Assembly: GCF_022170785.1 (NCBI RefSeq) | Contig: NZ_CP081870.1 | Coordinates: 4,092,001 to 4,156,000 of the forward strand | DNA from: Rossellomorea marisflavi | GTDB lineage: Bacteria > Bacillota > Bacilli > Bacillales > Bacillaceae_B | DNA: 64,000 nt | Reading direction: 5' to 3' | Shown here: in pieces, positions 25,470 to 34,254 of the stretch | How the letters are laid out: each line of letters begins with the position of its first letter | How positions within the stretch are numbered: position 1 is the stretch's first letter | Position numbers and translations under genes: made by a program | Notes under the pieces: model-generated | Seen by the model: only the letters and a program-made list of their open reading frames with translations | What the model was told of the DNA's origin: nothing | Database searches by the model: none

Positions 25470-27173
25470 ATGACGACGATCGGCATTGACTTGGGCACGT
25501 CCAATAGTCTGGTATCCTACTGGACCGAGGACGGTCCAGCACTTATTCCAAATGTACTGGGGAGCCATCTGACCCCTTCCATCATCAGTGTGGATGAATC
25601 GGGAGAAATTCTTGTTGGTCACGTAGCGAAGGAAAGACTGATTACCCACCCACAATTGACCGTGGCCGCATTCAAACGCCATATGGGTACGCAAAAGGCT
25701 TACAAGCTCGGATCGTACACCCTCTCCCCCGTTGAATTGTCTTCTTTCGTCCTTCAATCATTGAAGCGGGACGCGGAGAGTCATCTTGGTGAAGATGTAT
25801 CTAAAGCCGTCATTAGCGTACCGGCCTATTTTAATGATAAACAAAGAAAAGCAACCAAACAGGCGGCAGAAATGGCCGGAATGCAGGTAGAACGCCTAAT
25901 CAGTGAACCGACGGCCGCTGCCATCGCCTACGGGTTCCACCAGGAGGAGGAAGATACGAAATTCCTCGTCTTCGACCTTGGGGGAGGGACCTTTGACGTT
26001 TCGATCCTCGAGCTGTTCGAAGGGGTCATGGAAGTGAAGTCGGTGGCCGGCGATAACTTCCTAGGCGGAGAGGACTTCACTTCCATCCTCATGAATGCCT
26101 TTCTGCAATCGGAAGGTCTCAAGGTGGAAGAACTCGATTCCCAGAAACTCTCCCTCCTCTTTAAACAAGCGGAGGAATGCAAGAAAGCACTATCAGGGAA
26201 TGATCAGTCATGTACCATGACCCTCAAGGCGAACGGACGGGTGCGGGAAATGGAAGTGGATCGGAAGCGATTCGAGAAGCTTTGCCAGCCCCTCATGCTG
26301 AAGCTCCGAAAACCGATCGAACGGGCCCTTCGCGACGCGGATCTCATGGTGGATGAGATTGACGCCATCATCCTCATCGGTGGAGCCACCAGGATGCCAA
26401 TCATCAAATCGACAGTGAGCAAGATGTTTGGCAAGCTCCCGTTCCTGACCATCCATCCCGATGAAGCTGTCGCTCTCGGTACAGCCGTGCAAGTAGCCCT
26501 GAAAGAGCGGAACGAAGCCGTCCAGGAACTGATCCTGACAGATGTATGTCCGTTTTCCCTCGGAACGGCGATTTCCAAACAGGTGGGCTACGATCAGTAC
26601 ACTGACGGTCATTTCTTCCCCATCATCGAGAGGAACACCCCGATTCCGGTCAGCCGTGTGGAACGATTGGCCCCGATCGCGGATCAGCAAAAGACGATCA
26701 CCCTTGAAGTCTATCAAGGGGAAAGCCGCATGGTGGAGAACAATTTGAAGTTAGGCTCACTGAAAGTCGATATCCCACCCGGTCCTGCCGGAAAGGAAGA
26801 AGTAGACGTGCGCTATACGTATGATGTGAACGGTCTTCTCGAGGTGGAGGTGACCATCCTCAGTACCGGGGAGAAGAAGAATATGATCATCGAACAAAGC
26901 GACAGCGGCCTGTCCGATAAGGAAATGCAGAAACGGATGGAGCAGCTTGCCACCATCAAGATCCACCCCCGTGAGCGGACGGAGAACAGACTTCTGGTCG
27001 CCCGCGGAGAACGCCTCTATGAGGAGGCACTCGGAGACAAACGGGGTGTGATTGCAAGAGCCATCGAACAGTTCGAAATGGCCCTTGGAACCCAGGATGA
27101 TCAACTCATCAAGCGCGCATCGGCTGAATTCAAAGAAGCACTAGACCAATTCGAAAGCTGGAATAATCTATGA
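25470..27173 (+). CDS. hscC: HscC-type Hsp70 chaperone
   Basis: DnaK-like ATPase chaperone of 567 residues, shorter than DnaK (about 610) and with a shortened lid. Nucleotide-binding domain: [14 protein letters not shown] (5-18), [21 protein letters not shown] (from 113), [15 protein letters not shown] (166-180), [14 protein letters not shown]. Substrate domain begins PFSLGTAIS and [10 protein letters not shown]. The 'GIDLGTSNS' start and small C-terminus are those of HscC rather than the main DnaK. The ATG at 25470 follows AAAAAGGAG; an open frame from 25431 has no such site. Overlaps the J-protein gene by 4 bases (ATGA), which is presumably its dedicated co-chaperone. Confidence 0.9.
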   Translation: MTTIGIDLGTSNSLVSYWTEDGPALIPNVLGSHLTPSIISVDESGEILVGHVAKERLITHPQLTVAAFKRHMGTQKAYKLGSYTLSPVELSSFVLQSLKRDAESHLGEDVSKAVISVPAYFNDKQRKATKQAAEMAGMQVERLISEPTAAAIAYGFHQEEEDTKFLVFDLGGGTFDVSILELFEGVMEVKSVAGDNFLGGEDFTSILMNAFLQSEGLKVEELDSQKLSLLFKQAEECKKALSGNDQSCTMTLKANGRVREMEVDRKRFEKLCQPLMLKLRKPIERALRDADLMVDEIDAIILIGGATRMPIIKSTVSKMFGKLPFLTIHPDEAVALGTAVQVALKERNEAVQELILTDVCPFSLGTAISKQVGYDQYTDGHFFPIIERNTPIPVSRVERLAPIADQQKTITLEVYQGESRMVENNLKLGSLKVDIPPGPAGKEEVDVRYTYDVNGLLEVEVTILSTGEKKNMIIEQSDSGLSDKEMQKRMEQLATIKIHPRERTENRLLVARGERLYEEALGDKRGVIARAIEQFEMALGTQDDQLIKRASAEFKEALDQFESWNNL

Positions 27174-28645
27174 CACAGTGGGAAATACTCGGCATCGAAC
27201 CGACGGATGACCTCTCCGTCATAAAGAAAGCCTACTCCAGGCAGTTAAAGAATCATCACCCTGAAGACGATCCTGAAGGGTATCAGAACCTGAGGGAAGC
27301 CTATGACAGCATCACCAAGCTGGTGAAACAGCAAAAACGCGCGGAAAAGGAAGCAGCCTTCGCGACAACGGACGAAGCGGAAATGGAAATGGACATCCCG
27401 GAAGATGCAATCACAGAAGACGAAGAGTATGTCCCTGCCACCAGTCTCTTCCCCGATCACATCAGCTCCCTTCATGAGCCTTTGAGTGACGTTGCTTTGC
27501 TCCTTGATCAGGTCGAGGCCCTGTACGACGACTTTGAAGCAAGGCTCGATGAGGGGCGCTGGATGGATCTCCTTGATCAAGATGTACTATGGAATATGGA
27601 GCTTCAACAGCGGGTGAGCGAAGAAATGCTCTTTTTCATCTGGCATCACTGTCTCCTTCCGAAGAGGATCTGGCTCCTCCTTGAAAATCAGTTCGGCTGG
27701 CAGCAGATGCTGAAGGAAGGAAACCATTCACTTGATGAGGAGGACGCCGAACATTTCTACCGCTTCTATGAGCGGCGCATCGGCTATTTTCCGGCTCTAC
27801 GCTATGACTGGACCATCGGTGAGGAAATGGATCATGAGGCCTTCTTCCATGCCCTTGAGTCTGCTTACGATGAATGGTTCAAAGGAGACTTCGAAGCATC
27901 TGAAGCACACGCGAAAACGGCACTTTCACTCTTTGACCATCATCCCGATGTCCATAAGCTCCTCGGGCAGCTTCATCTCCACCAAGGACGGGTGAAGCAC
28001 GCTCTTCCTCACCTCGTGGAAGTAACGAAGCTCGATCCCGATGACCTGGATGCCCAGCTATCCTCGGCGCGTGCCCTCTACGAAGATGGCGCCTATGAGG
28101 AATCCGCCGCCGTCCTTGCTTATCTGATAGAGTTGGAACCGGAAAACACGGACTTCCTGAACCTTTACGGGAAGGTCTTATTCAAGCAGAAAAAGCTTGT
28201 GGAAGCCCGCAGGGTATTTAAAAAGGTCAAGCACATCGATCCTATTGGAGATTCTGAAGTCCTTGTGTACCTGGCGAACATCCACCGGATCATGAGGAAC
28301 GATCCCGGAAAATTCGACTCTACCACCAAAGATATCGAAGCGGAATTATATTTGTATTCCCCGGGTAAGAAATTCGCAGTGTTCTTATGGAGCCAATTCA
28401 GATGGGGTATGATCTTTTCTTGTATCTTTTTATTTGTAAGCTGGCATCAGCTCGGGAAATTAGCTGAAGAGATTCATATGAATCGCGTTGGGTTTACGTT
28501 GGTGACGATCTTCAGCATGGGCTCTGAGTACAGACAGCCTACCTCCACCATTATCTGGACCATTATCTGGACTGCGATCCTTCTCCTGTCTCTCAGAAAG
28601 ATTGTAAAGCGGTGGAATCGAGTCAGACGGTCATTGGTGGGTTAG
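27170..28645 (+). CDS. DjlC-type J-domain protein with TPR repeats and membrane tail
   Basis: Predicted Hsp40 partner of the upstream HscC, 491 residues. J domain at 1-50 (WEILGIEPTDDLSVIKKAYSRQ, then HHPEDDPEGYQNLREAYDSI): the canonical HPD is HPE (H30-P31-E32), a variant I associate with DjlB/DjlC-type proteins. Residues about 235-350 contain TPR-like helices (FEASEAHAKTALSLF, HKLLGQLHLHQGRVKHALPHLVEV). The C-terminus has two hydrophobic helices (about 405-430 and 460-480), suggesting membrane association. A central tract near 62-90 is acidic. Translationally coupled to hscC. Confidence 0.85.
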   Translation: MTQWEILGIEPTDDLSVIKKAYSRQLKNHHPEDDPEGYQNLREAYDSITKLVKQQKRAEKEAAFATTDEAEMEMDIPEDAITEDEEYVPATSLFPDHISSLHEPLSDVALLLDQVEALYDDFEARLDEGRWMDLLDQDVLWNMELQQRVSEEMLFFIWHHCLLPKRIWLLLENQFGWQQMLKEGNHSLDEEDAEHFYRFYERRIGYFPALRYDWTIGEEMDHEAFFHALESAYDEWFKGDFEASEAHAKTALSLFDHHPDVHKLLGQLHLHQGRVKHALPHLVEVTKLDPDDLDAQLSSARALYEDGAYEESAAVLAYLIELEPENTDFLNLYGKVLFKQKKLVEARRVFKKVKHIDPIGDSEVLVYLANIHRIMRNDPGKFDSTTKDIEAELYLYSPGKKFAVFLWSQFRWGMIFSCIFLFVSWHQLGKLAEEIHMNRVGFTLVTIFSMGSEYRQPTSTIIWTIIWTAILLLSLRKIVKRWNRVRRSLVG

Positions 28646-28660
28646 AAAGGAGATATGTCC

Positions 28661-29302
28661 ATGAATAAAGAACAGAAACGATTTGTGAATCTAGTGGCTT
28701 CCTTGAACTATACTGGAGATCTTGCTTATTATAGTGTCCTGCATTATAACCCCCTTGATATTACAAAGGACCGGGCAAAAAAACTCCTGGAATATTGGGG
28801 GATCGTGGATGCAGAAACGGCACATGCCAAACTGAAATGGTTCCTGGAAGAAGGATTGCGCAAGGATTTCGATCGTATGAAGAATACCCTCTTATTCATC
28901 TCAGCCCCTGACAGGGAGCAGTGGATCTCCTCCCTCGAGGACGAAAAGACACGGAATCAGTACAAAGTCGTAAACCGGTACCTTCACAAATTGAGTAGTA
29001 AAACCATTGCAGGAACGGACTATGGGTTCTGTACGATGTTCGCTCAAAATGCCTGGATGGCAGATTATATAACCAGCGAGGACGCATATGAATATGGCTG
29101 CCAAGCCGGTAGAAGGGCACAAAAGGACTTCTCCAAGTGGAGCGATTTCTTGATCTCCCACTCGGCAGGAGGAGAATTCAATAAAGAAAACGAAGAAGCT
29201 TCAGTAGCCTTCATGAAGAGTCAGCAAGTCATGCTGACCAGGATCCTGACAGCGCACCATAGCCCACTAAGAAAGATCAGCTGGAATACGAATCTAGTCT
29301 AG
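28661..29302 (+). CDS. DUF1266 (YbeR/YbeU-like) protein
   Basis: Soluble protein of 213 residues. The region LLEYWGIVDAETAHAKLKWFLEEGLRKDF and the later NAWMADYITSEDAYEYGCQAGRRAQKDFSKWSDF (W and R-rich helices) match the DUF1266 family as I know it from YbeR and YbeU, which neighbour hscC and djlB/djlC in enterobacteria. The second ATG (28661) is preferred as AAGGAG lies 8 bases before it. It ends the three-gene unit immediately before a terminator. Biochemical role unknown; client or adaptor of the HscC/J-protein pair is inference. Confidence 0.75.
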   Translation: MNKEQKRFVNLVASLNYTGDLAYYSVLHYNPLDITKDRAKKLLEYWGIVDAETAHAKLKWFLEEGLRKDFDRMKNTLLFISAPDREQWISSLEDEKTRNQYKVVNRYLHKLSSKTIAGTDYGFCTMFAQNAWMADYITSEDAYEYGCQAGRRAQKDFSKWSDFLISHSAGGEFNKENEEASVAFMKSQQVMLTRILTAHHSPLRKISWNTNLV

Positions 29303-29309
29303 TAAGCAA

Positions 29310-29340
29310 AAAAAGCGCATGCCCTCGGCATGCGCTTTTT
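29310..29340. terminator. Bidirectional terminator between hscC operon and mal operon
   Basis: Arms AAAAAGCGCATGCC / GGCATGCGCTTTTT around CTC, with A and T runs on both sides. It ends both the plus-strand DUF1266 gene and the minus-strand GH4 gene. Confidence 0.93.
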
Positions 29341-29348
29341 CTATTGAA

Positions 29349-30704
29349 TTAAACCAATATCCCTTCAGAGAAAGACTTGTTCAGGGTCGGCCAGTATCCT
29401 TTATTGGCTTCGATGAGATCATCGAGAATCCTTTTCGCCACGATGGCTGAAGGAATCGTTTTATTAAGGGTGAAGGCCTGCAGTGCCTTTTCATAGGATC
29501 CTTCTGTGATGGCTTCCACCAGGAGCTTTTCAGAGGCAAGCTGCTGGTCGATCATGGCTTTATGGAAATAAGGGATTTCTCCTACATATTCCGGTACCGG
29601 ACCATCACTCGTGATGGAGGCAGGCACTTCGATCATGGCATCAGCAGGCAGATTCGGGATCGTCCCGTTGTTCTCCACCATGACGAGATGGCGTTCTCCC
29701 AGGTTTTGTGCAAGGGAGACTGTCACATCCACGATGAAGATGCCGTGAACGCCCACGTGGAACGCGTCTTCAAGGACTCCCGTCTCTTCATACTTCCTGA
29801 CGGTTTCAAACAGTGATTTCTCGCGTCCATCCATGACTTCATTGGCGCGGGTGTATTCCTTATTGGAATTCTCCACGATGTATTCCGGCAGCAGATAATA
29901 TTGAAGGTATGGATTCGGCAGATAATCCGGGAAGAAGTCCATGATCGGCTGGATGTTCTTGAACGTCTTGATCCATGACGCATCCGCATGTCGATAGTCG
30001 ATCTTCGATACGTCCTCTGTCAGGAGGCCATGCTCACTCACATGCTTCCGAAGCTCAGGAAGGCGGTCGACGCCGTCCACTTCCACCCTGGTGAACCAGC
30101 CGAAGTGATTCAACCCGAAATAGTCCACTTTCAGCTCATCCCGCTCAACCCCGAGGATCGCACTCATATTCCTCATGGTGGCGACAGGCATATCACAGAT
30201 ATTGAGGACGCGTGCATCAGGACGTAGCTTCCTTACCCCTTCAGCCACAATCGAAGCCGGATTCGAATAGTTCACGATCCAGCAGTCCTTCTTCGCATAC
30301 TGCTCAACAAAATCGATCAGCTCCACCATCGGGAAAATCGTTCGCAGACCGTACGCCAGTCCACCCGGTCCGCATGTTTCTTGTCCTACCACGTCATGGG
30401 AGAGGGGGATTTTTTCATCTAGTTCCCTCATGGCATATTTCCCTACCCGCATTTGGGCGAAAACGAAGTCCACGTCCGTGAAGGCCGTCTCTGGATCAGT
30501 CGTATCAAGGACCTTGATGGAATCGGAGTATTCACGGATCACAGCTGTTGCTGCCACGACGACCTTCGATTGTCGTTCACCATCAATATCGTAGAACCTG
30601 ATTTCCTCGAGTGGCAAATCCTCCAGACGGTCCATCAGACTTCTTACAATCCCTGGTGTATATGTGCTTCCTCCACCTGCAATTGCTAGTTTATATGTTT
30701 TCAT
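29349..30704 (-). CDS. malA: 6-phospho-alpha-glucosidase, GH4 family (MalA/GlvA)
   Basis: NAD- and Mn-dependent GH4 hydrolase of 451 residues that splits phosphorylated maltose-type disaccharides delivered by the PTS. The NAD-binding motif GGGSTYTPG (10-18), GQETCGPGGLAYGLRTI, NYSNPASIVAEG, the metal-ligand segment NICDMP (C170) and GLNHFGW (H200) follow B. subtilis MalA closely. The ATG overlaps the malP stop by 4 bases, with GGAGG upstream. The neighbouring maltose-type PTS and RpiR regulator support an alpha- rather than beta-glucoside substrate. Confidence 0.9.
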   Translation of the reverse strand: MKTYKLAIAGGGSTYTPGIVRSLMDRLEDLPLEEIRFYDIDGERQSKVVVAATAVIREYSDSIKVLDTTDPETAFTDVDFVFAQMRVGKYAMRELDEKIPLSHDVVGQETCGPGGLAYGLRTIFPMVELIDFVEQYAKKDCWIVNYSNPASIVAEGVRKLRPDARVLNICDMPVATMRNMSAILGVERDELKVDYFGLNHFGWFTRVEVDGVDRLPELRKHVSEHGLLTEDVSKIDYRHADASWIKTFKNIQPIMDFFPDYLPNPYLQYYLLPEYIVENSNKEYTRANEVMDGREKSLFETVRKYEETGVLEDAFHVGVHGIFIVDVTVSLAQNLGERHLVMVENNGTIPNLPADAMIEVPASITSDGPVPEYVGEIPYFHKAMIDQQLASEKLLVEAITEGSYEKALQAFTLNKTIPSAIVAKRILDDLIEANKGYWPTLNKSFSEGILV

Positions 30705-32260
30705 AGCTGCATTCCTCCTAGATTTTGATCGACTTGATCCCTTACGGATTTCACGTTCAGACCATAGACTACCTGTACGTTGTTACCTGACTTGATGACT
30801 CCTTTAGAGCCCGTTTCTTTTAGCTTCTGCTCATCGACCACTCCCGGATCCTTCACGACAAGGCGAAGACGGGTATAGCAGTTGTCGACGGCTTCGATAT
30901 TTTCACTGCCTCCAAGGGCGGCAACGATCGTTTCCCCAAGAGGTGCTGCGGTTCCAGGTGAAGCAGCGCTAGCGCTCTTCTCCTCTACGGGAGTCTCTGT
31001 CTCTTCTTCGCGACCCGGTGTCTTCAAATTAAGCTTCAGAATCAAGAAGCGGAAGACGACGAAGTACACGGCAAACATGAGCAGTCCGACGAGGATGAAC
31101 ATCGGCCAGTTCGACTTGGTCGTACCGAGGGGCAGATTGTAGAGCAGGAAGTCGATGATGCCGTTTGCCCCGATGGCATGGACCCCAAATACATTCAGGA
31201 GCATCATGCCCGCTCCTGTGAGGACGGCATGGACGACGAACAGGATCGGCGCCGTGAATAAGAAGGCGAATTCAAGCGGCTCTGTCACCCCGAGAAGGAA
31301 TGACGTGACGGCTGCCGGAAGCAGGATGGCCTTGGCCATTTTCTTTTTGTCCTTGTTCGCCGTTACATACATGGCAAGGGCCGCACCCATGAGACCGAAC
31401 ATTTTTGCAAGTCCCCTGGCATCCCAGTTCACCGTGCTGCTCAGCACCTTCGTGCTTGCATCGGCCATTTCCGCAAAGTAGATGTTCCGTGCCCCGTAGA
31501 CGACTTCCCCTGCCACTGTCGACGTTCCGCCTAGCTCCGTGTAAAGGAATGGCGTATAGACCAAGTGGTGGAGACCCGTTGGGATGAGGATCCTCTCAAG
31601 GAATCCATAAATCAAGAAACCGACGTCCCCAAGGCTCTTGATCCCTCCGGCCATGGCTGTAATCCCGTTTTGGACATATGGCCAAAATTCAGCGGCCAGG
31701 AAGCCGAGGATCATAGCGCTCGGAATCGCCAGGATGGCGACGAAGCGATGTCCGGAGTAGATGGAGAAGACACCCTTGAATTCTGTGTCACAATATTTGT
31801 TGTGAAGGATTCCTACAAGCGCCCCGATCAGGATACCGGCGAACACGCCCATTTCAAGGACTTGTACGTTCAGGACCATGGCTTGTCCCGCAAGCTGCAT
31901 CTCTTCAGCAGGTACAAGATTGCCTGAGATCTTCAATACCTGGTGCATGGCATTGATGAAGATCACGAAGGTGACAAGCCCTGTGAGAGCGGCATATCCC
32001 TTATCCTTCCGGGCAAGACCGATGGGAATCCCGACGGCGAAGATCAGCGCCAGATTCTGAAGGATCGATACGGCTGAAGACGAGATGAATGTCCCGAAGT
32101 TTTGTATATAGGGATGTGCGAGGAAAGGGACGTACTCCGCAAGATTCCCATTCCCGAACACATTTCCGAAAGCAATGAACAAACCGATGATCGGGAGGAT
32201 CAAGATCGGTGCAAATAATGATTTTCCAAATGTTTGAAGACCATTGACGACTCTTTTCAT
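30701..32260 (-). CDS. malP: Maltose/alpha-glucoside PTS transporter EIICB (MalP/GlvC)
   Basis: Membrane permease and phosphotransfer protein, 519 residues. The EIIC domain (about 1-420) has ten or so hydrophobic helices, with GFLIYGFLERILIPTGLHHLVYTPF and LLGVTEPLEFAFLF typical of the glucose-superfamily EIIC. A Glu/Ala/Ser linker (about 425-450) leads to EIIB with the phospho-cysteine C461 (DNCYTRLRLVV). There is no EIIA domain, so an EIIA from another system must serve. AAGGAAGG precedes the ATG. Upstream lie a sigma-A promoter with a CRE and a palindrome. Confidence 0.92.
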   Translation of the reverse strand: MKRVVNGLQTFGKSLFAPILILPIIGLFIAFGNVFGNGNLAEYVPFLAHPYIQNFGTFISSSAVSILQNLALIFAVGIPIGLARKDKGYAALTGLVTFVIFINAMHQVLKISGNLVPAEEMQLAGQAMVLNVQVLEMGVFAGILIGALVGILHNKYCDTEFKGVFSIYSGHRFVAILAIPSAMILGFLAAEFWPYVQNGITAMAGGIKSLGDVGFLIYGFLERILIPTGLHHLVYTPFLYTELGGTSTVAGEVVYGARNIYFAEMADASTKVLSSTVNWDARGLAKMFGLMGAALAMYVTANKDKKKMAKAILLPAAVTSFLLGVTEPLEFAFLFTAPILFVVHAVLTGAGMMLLNVFGVHAIGANGIIDFLLYNLPLGTTKSNWPMFILVGLLMFAVYFVVFRFLILKLNLKTPGREEETETPVEEKSASAASPGTAAPLGETIVAALGGSENIEAVDNCYTRLRLVVKDPGVVDEQKLKETGSKGVIKSGNNVQVVYGLNVKSVRDQVDQNLGGMQL

Positions 32261-32282
32261 GTGCAGCCTTCCTTTCCTTATA

Positions 32283-32336
32283 AGTAAACGCTATCATTTA
32301 CATCCAAAGTATAGCGCGGATAACCGGATGATGTAA
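32283..32336 (-). promoter_or_regulatory. malP promoter with a CRE-like site
   Basis: Minus strand: -35 TTACAT (32331-32336), 17 bases, -10 TATACT (32308-32313). Just downstream TGATAGCGTTTACT (32283-32296) matches the CcpA site at 13 of 14 informative positions, placed to block transcription when glucose is present. Confidence 0.75.
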
Positions 32337-32370
32337 GGGATTACAGGGAATCTGTACAGTGTGAACAAAA

Positions 32371-32388
32371 GATGTAACATGTTACATC
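32371..32388. promoter_or_regulatory. Perfect palindrome, candidate RpiR (MalR) operator
   Basis: GATGTAACATGTTACATC is an 18-base perfect palindrome directly after the malR stop codon and about 35 bases upstream of the malP -35 element, a position suited to activator binding. No T tract follows, so a terminator is less likely. Confidence 0.55.
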
Positions 32389-33188
32389 TAATATTCTTCG
32401 ATGATTCCCTGCTCAATGGCGAGGCTCAGGAGGATGTCGATCAGCATGAACATATTGGACTCGTAAGAAGTCACCTGGAATTCCTGCTGCGACTCGATTG
32501 TGGGATCGAAGACGGGGAAGACGATATCAGCAAGGGCAGCCGTCGTGCTTTGACGATTCCCCGTGAAGAGGACGGTCTTAAGGCCTTTGTCCTTGGCGAT
32601 CTGCACCTTTTCAATGACCTTGCCCGTCTCCCCGGATCGTGAAAAAATGATCAAGAGGTTATAGCGCTGGATGTTATTGAAGAAAATCGCCCGGCTGTCA
32701 CTAGTGGACGTGTTGGACACATAGTACCCGTAAAGCTCTAGCTTCTTTGCAAGGTAATTGGAGAACAGGGTGGAGAATCCGGCTCCATAGAAGTAGATGA
32801 GGTTGTGTTGCTTCAATTCATCGAGGAATTGTTTGATGCTGTCTTCCCCGATGGAATCAAGGGTCCAACGGGCATTGGAAAGGAACTCTTCCTTTTTCCT
32901 GACGAGGGGATCGTGAAGGCTGGTGGCAGGACCGGGATCCTGCATGTTTTTCACCTTCAAGCCCAGGTTGAAGATGAATTCGCTATAACCGCTGAATCCG
33001 AGCTTCTTACACAGGCGGATGATGGAGGTGGTGGAGACGAACAGCTGATCCGCCGCCCTGCGGATGCTGAGCTGTTCTCCTTTATCATGTGATTCGATGA
33101 GGAAGGAGAGGATTTCTTCTTCCGAGGGGTTCAAATCGTGATCACTTGCATAATCCAAAAACAATTTCTCTGTTTTTTTCATGTTCAC
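32388..33188 (-). CDS. malR: RpiR-family regulator of the maltose PTS operon (MalR/GlvR)
   Basis: Transcription factor of 266 residues: N-terminal RpiR helix-turn-helix (EEEILSFLIES, RRAADQLFVSTTSIIRLCKKLGFSGYSEFI, about 22-72) and a C-terminal SIS sugar-phosphate-binding domain (IYFYGAGFSTLFSNYLAKKL, LLIIFSRSGETGKVIEKVQIAKDKG), about 130-240. Starts at GTG 33188 with GAAAGG 5 bases upstream. In B. subtilis the homologous MalR/GlvR activates the mal operon in response to a maltose phosphate; the neighbour here is the same PTS/GH4 pair. Confidence 0.87.
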   Translation of the reverse strand: MNMKKTEKLFLDYASDHDLNPSEEEILSFLIESHDKGEQLSIRRAADQLFVSTTSIIRLCKKLGFSGYSEFIFNLGLKVKNMQDPGPATSLHDPLVRKKEEFLSNARWTLDSIGEDSIKQFLDELKQHNLIYFYGAGFSTLFSNYLAKKLELYGYYVSNTSTSDSRAIFFNNIQRYNLLIIFSRSGETGKVIEKVQIAKDKGLKTVLFTGNRQSTTAALADIVFPVFDPTIESQQEFQVTSYESNMFMLIDILLSLAIEQGIIEEY

Positions 33189-33248
33189 TCGTACCTTTCT
33201 GTGATAGCAGACCTATATTCAGTACCCCTATTTTCTCACGTTTAGGCC

Positions 33249-33680
33249 TCAATCAACAAATCCCCTGTTCAACCTGGTAAGAAATTCACCGAAGAGCCCC
33301 CGTTCATCTTCGCTCCAGCCGTCCATCCATTCATTGTAGCGTTCCAGCCTCAATCGCTTATCTGCTTCAAGCTTCTCTTTGCCGAGCTCTGTGATCTTGA
33401 ACATCCTGACGCGCCCGTCACTTGGATCGGCGAAGCGCTGGATGAGTCCTTTCGTCTCCAACCCGCCTGCCTGTCGGGATAATGTAGAAATATCAAGCTT
33501 GAAGGAATCGGCGAGATCTTTGACCCGTGAAGGTCCGAATTCATCGAGCTGCCGAAGGAGTAGATAGGAAGCACGCTCCAGAAATCCAATCTTCCGTTCA
33601 GACTGATCAAGGTAGACGGCTCTTCGGATAAAGGTCGTCAATTCATATTCAACACGCTCAAGAGGATTTAATTCATCCAT
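33249..33680 (-). CDS. MarR-family transcriptional regulator
   Basis: Winged-helix regulator of 143 residues: LERASYLLLRQLDEFGPSRVKDLADSFKLDISTLSRQAGGLETKGLIQR is a clear MarR recognition region, with the wing at ADPSDGRVRMFKITELGKEKLE. The ATG at 33680 is chosen for AAGGAG 9 bases upstream; the open frame extends upstream only through promoter DNA. Divergent from lrgAB, with two TTGTA-N3-TACAA palindromes in between, it most likely represses lrgAB and perhaps itself. The effector is unknown; pyruvate or a redox signal would be speculation. Confidence 0.85.
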   Translation of the reverse strand: MDELNPLERVEYELTTFIRRAVYLDQSERKIGFLERASYLLLRQLDEFGPSRVKDLADSFKLDISTLSRQAGGLETKGLIQRFADPSDGRVRMFKITELGKEKLEADKRLRLERYNEWMDGWSEDERGLFGEFLTRLNRGFVD

Positions 33681-33720
33681 ATTTTTTCGCTCCTTTTCGG
33701 TATGAAACCTGACAGATTCG

Positions 33721-33774
33721 TTGACAAATGACCAAATGCTTGTATAATACAAATATATTAATTGTATCGTACAA
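33721..33774 (+). promoter_or_regulatory. lrgAB promoter with two MarR-type operators
   Basis: TTGACA (33721-33726), 16 bases, TATAAT (33743-33748). The -10 lies inside the perfect palindrome TTGTATAATACAA (33740-33752), and a second, TTGTATCGTACAA (33762-33774), follows two helical turns later. Both are good operators for the divergent MarR protein. Confidence 0.8.
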
Positions 33775-33789
33775 GCAATTCGCTGATTT

Positions 33790-33803
33790 GTAAAGCGTTT
33801 TCT
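33790..33803 (+). promoter_or_regulatory. CRE-like site in the lrgA leader
   Basis: GTAAAGCGTTTTCT matches 12 of 14 positions of the CcpA consensus and lies about 35 bases downstream of the predicted transcription start, where it could act as a roadblock. Related pyruvate-facilitator lrgAB operons are under carbon control. Confidence 0.4.
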
Positions 33804-33855
33804 TACCGAAAACTTACGTGAAAGAAGGGTTCAAAGCTGTTTTAACAGCGACGTT

Positions 33856-34254
33856 ATGAAAGTACTCCGCATTATTTTACAAGTCGGAATTTTATATGTG
33901 TTTTCCTTTGCAGGAGGTTGGATTCAACAGGCATTGGACCTTCCGATTGCAGGGAGCATCCTCGGTCTGCTCCTTCTCCTTCTGTGCCTTGCAATCAAAG
34001 TCGTCCCGGTTGTGGTCGTGGAAGACGGAGCAAGCTTCCTCCTGTCCATCCTTCCCCTATTATTCATCCCTGCCATGGCGGGCGTCATGAACTACCCGGG
34101 TCTTGTATCACCAACCGGAGCCGCCTTATTCTTGATTGTCATCGTCAGTACCGTCGTGACCATCGCTGTAGCCGGACACGCGAGCCAGCTCCTTGAGAAA
34201 AGATCAAATCGGAAGGAGGAAAAACGATGCAGCAATTCCTGCTCACAATCGTAA
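33856..34254 (+). CDS. lrgA: LrgA/CidA-family membrane protein
   Basis: Small holin-like integral membrane protein, 132 residues, four hydrophobic helices (about 6-22, 31-50, 62-82, 90-112). GWIQQALDLPIAGSILGLLLLLLCL is the conserved LrgA/CidA segment. Family members act with LrgB as pyruvate facilitators (PftAB in B. subtilis) or as modulators of autolysis. The ATG has no strong ribosome binding site close by (an AGAAGGG lies about 25 bases away), so translation may be weak. Overlaps lrgB by 28 bases. Confidence 0.88.
   Translation: MKVLRIILQVGILYVFSFAGGWIQQALDLPIAGSILGLLLLLLCLAIKVVPVVVVEDGASFLLSILPLLFIPAMAGVMNYPGLVSPTGAALFLIVIVSTVVTIAVAGHASQLLEKRSNRKEEKRCSNSCSQS

Noticed and set aside
31565-31927. 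Plus-strand frame within malP
   Set aside because: Complement of a clear EIICB coding region.
32371-32388. Palindrome after malR read as terminator
   Set aside because: No T run on the minus strand; better explained as an operator.
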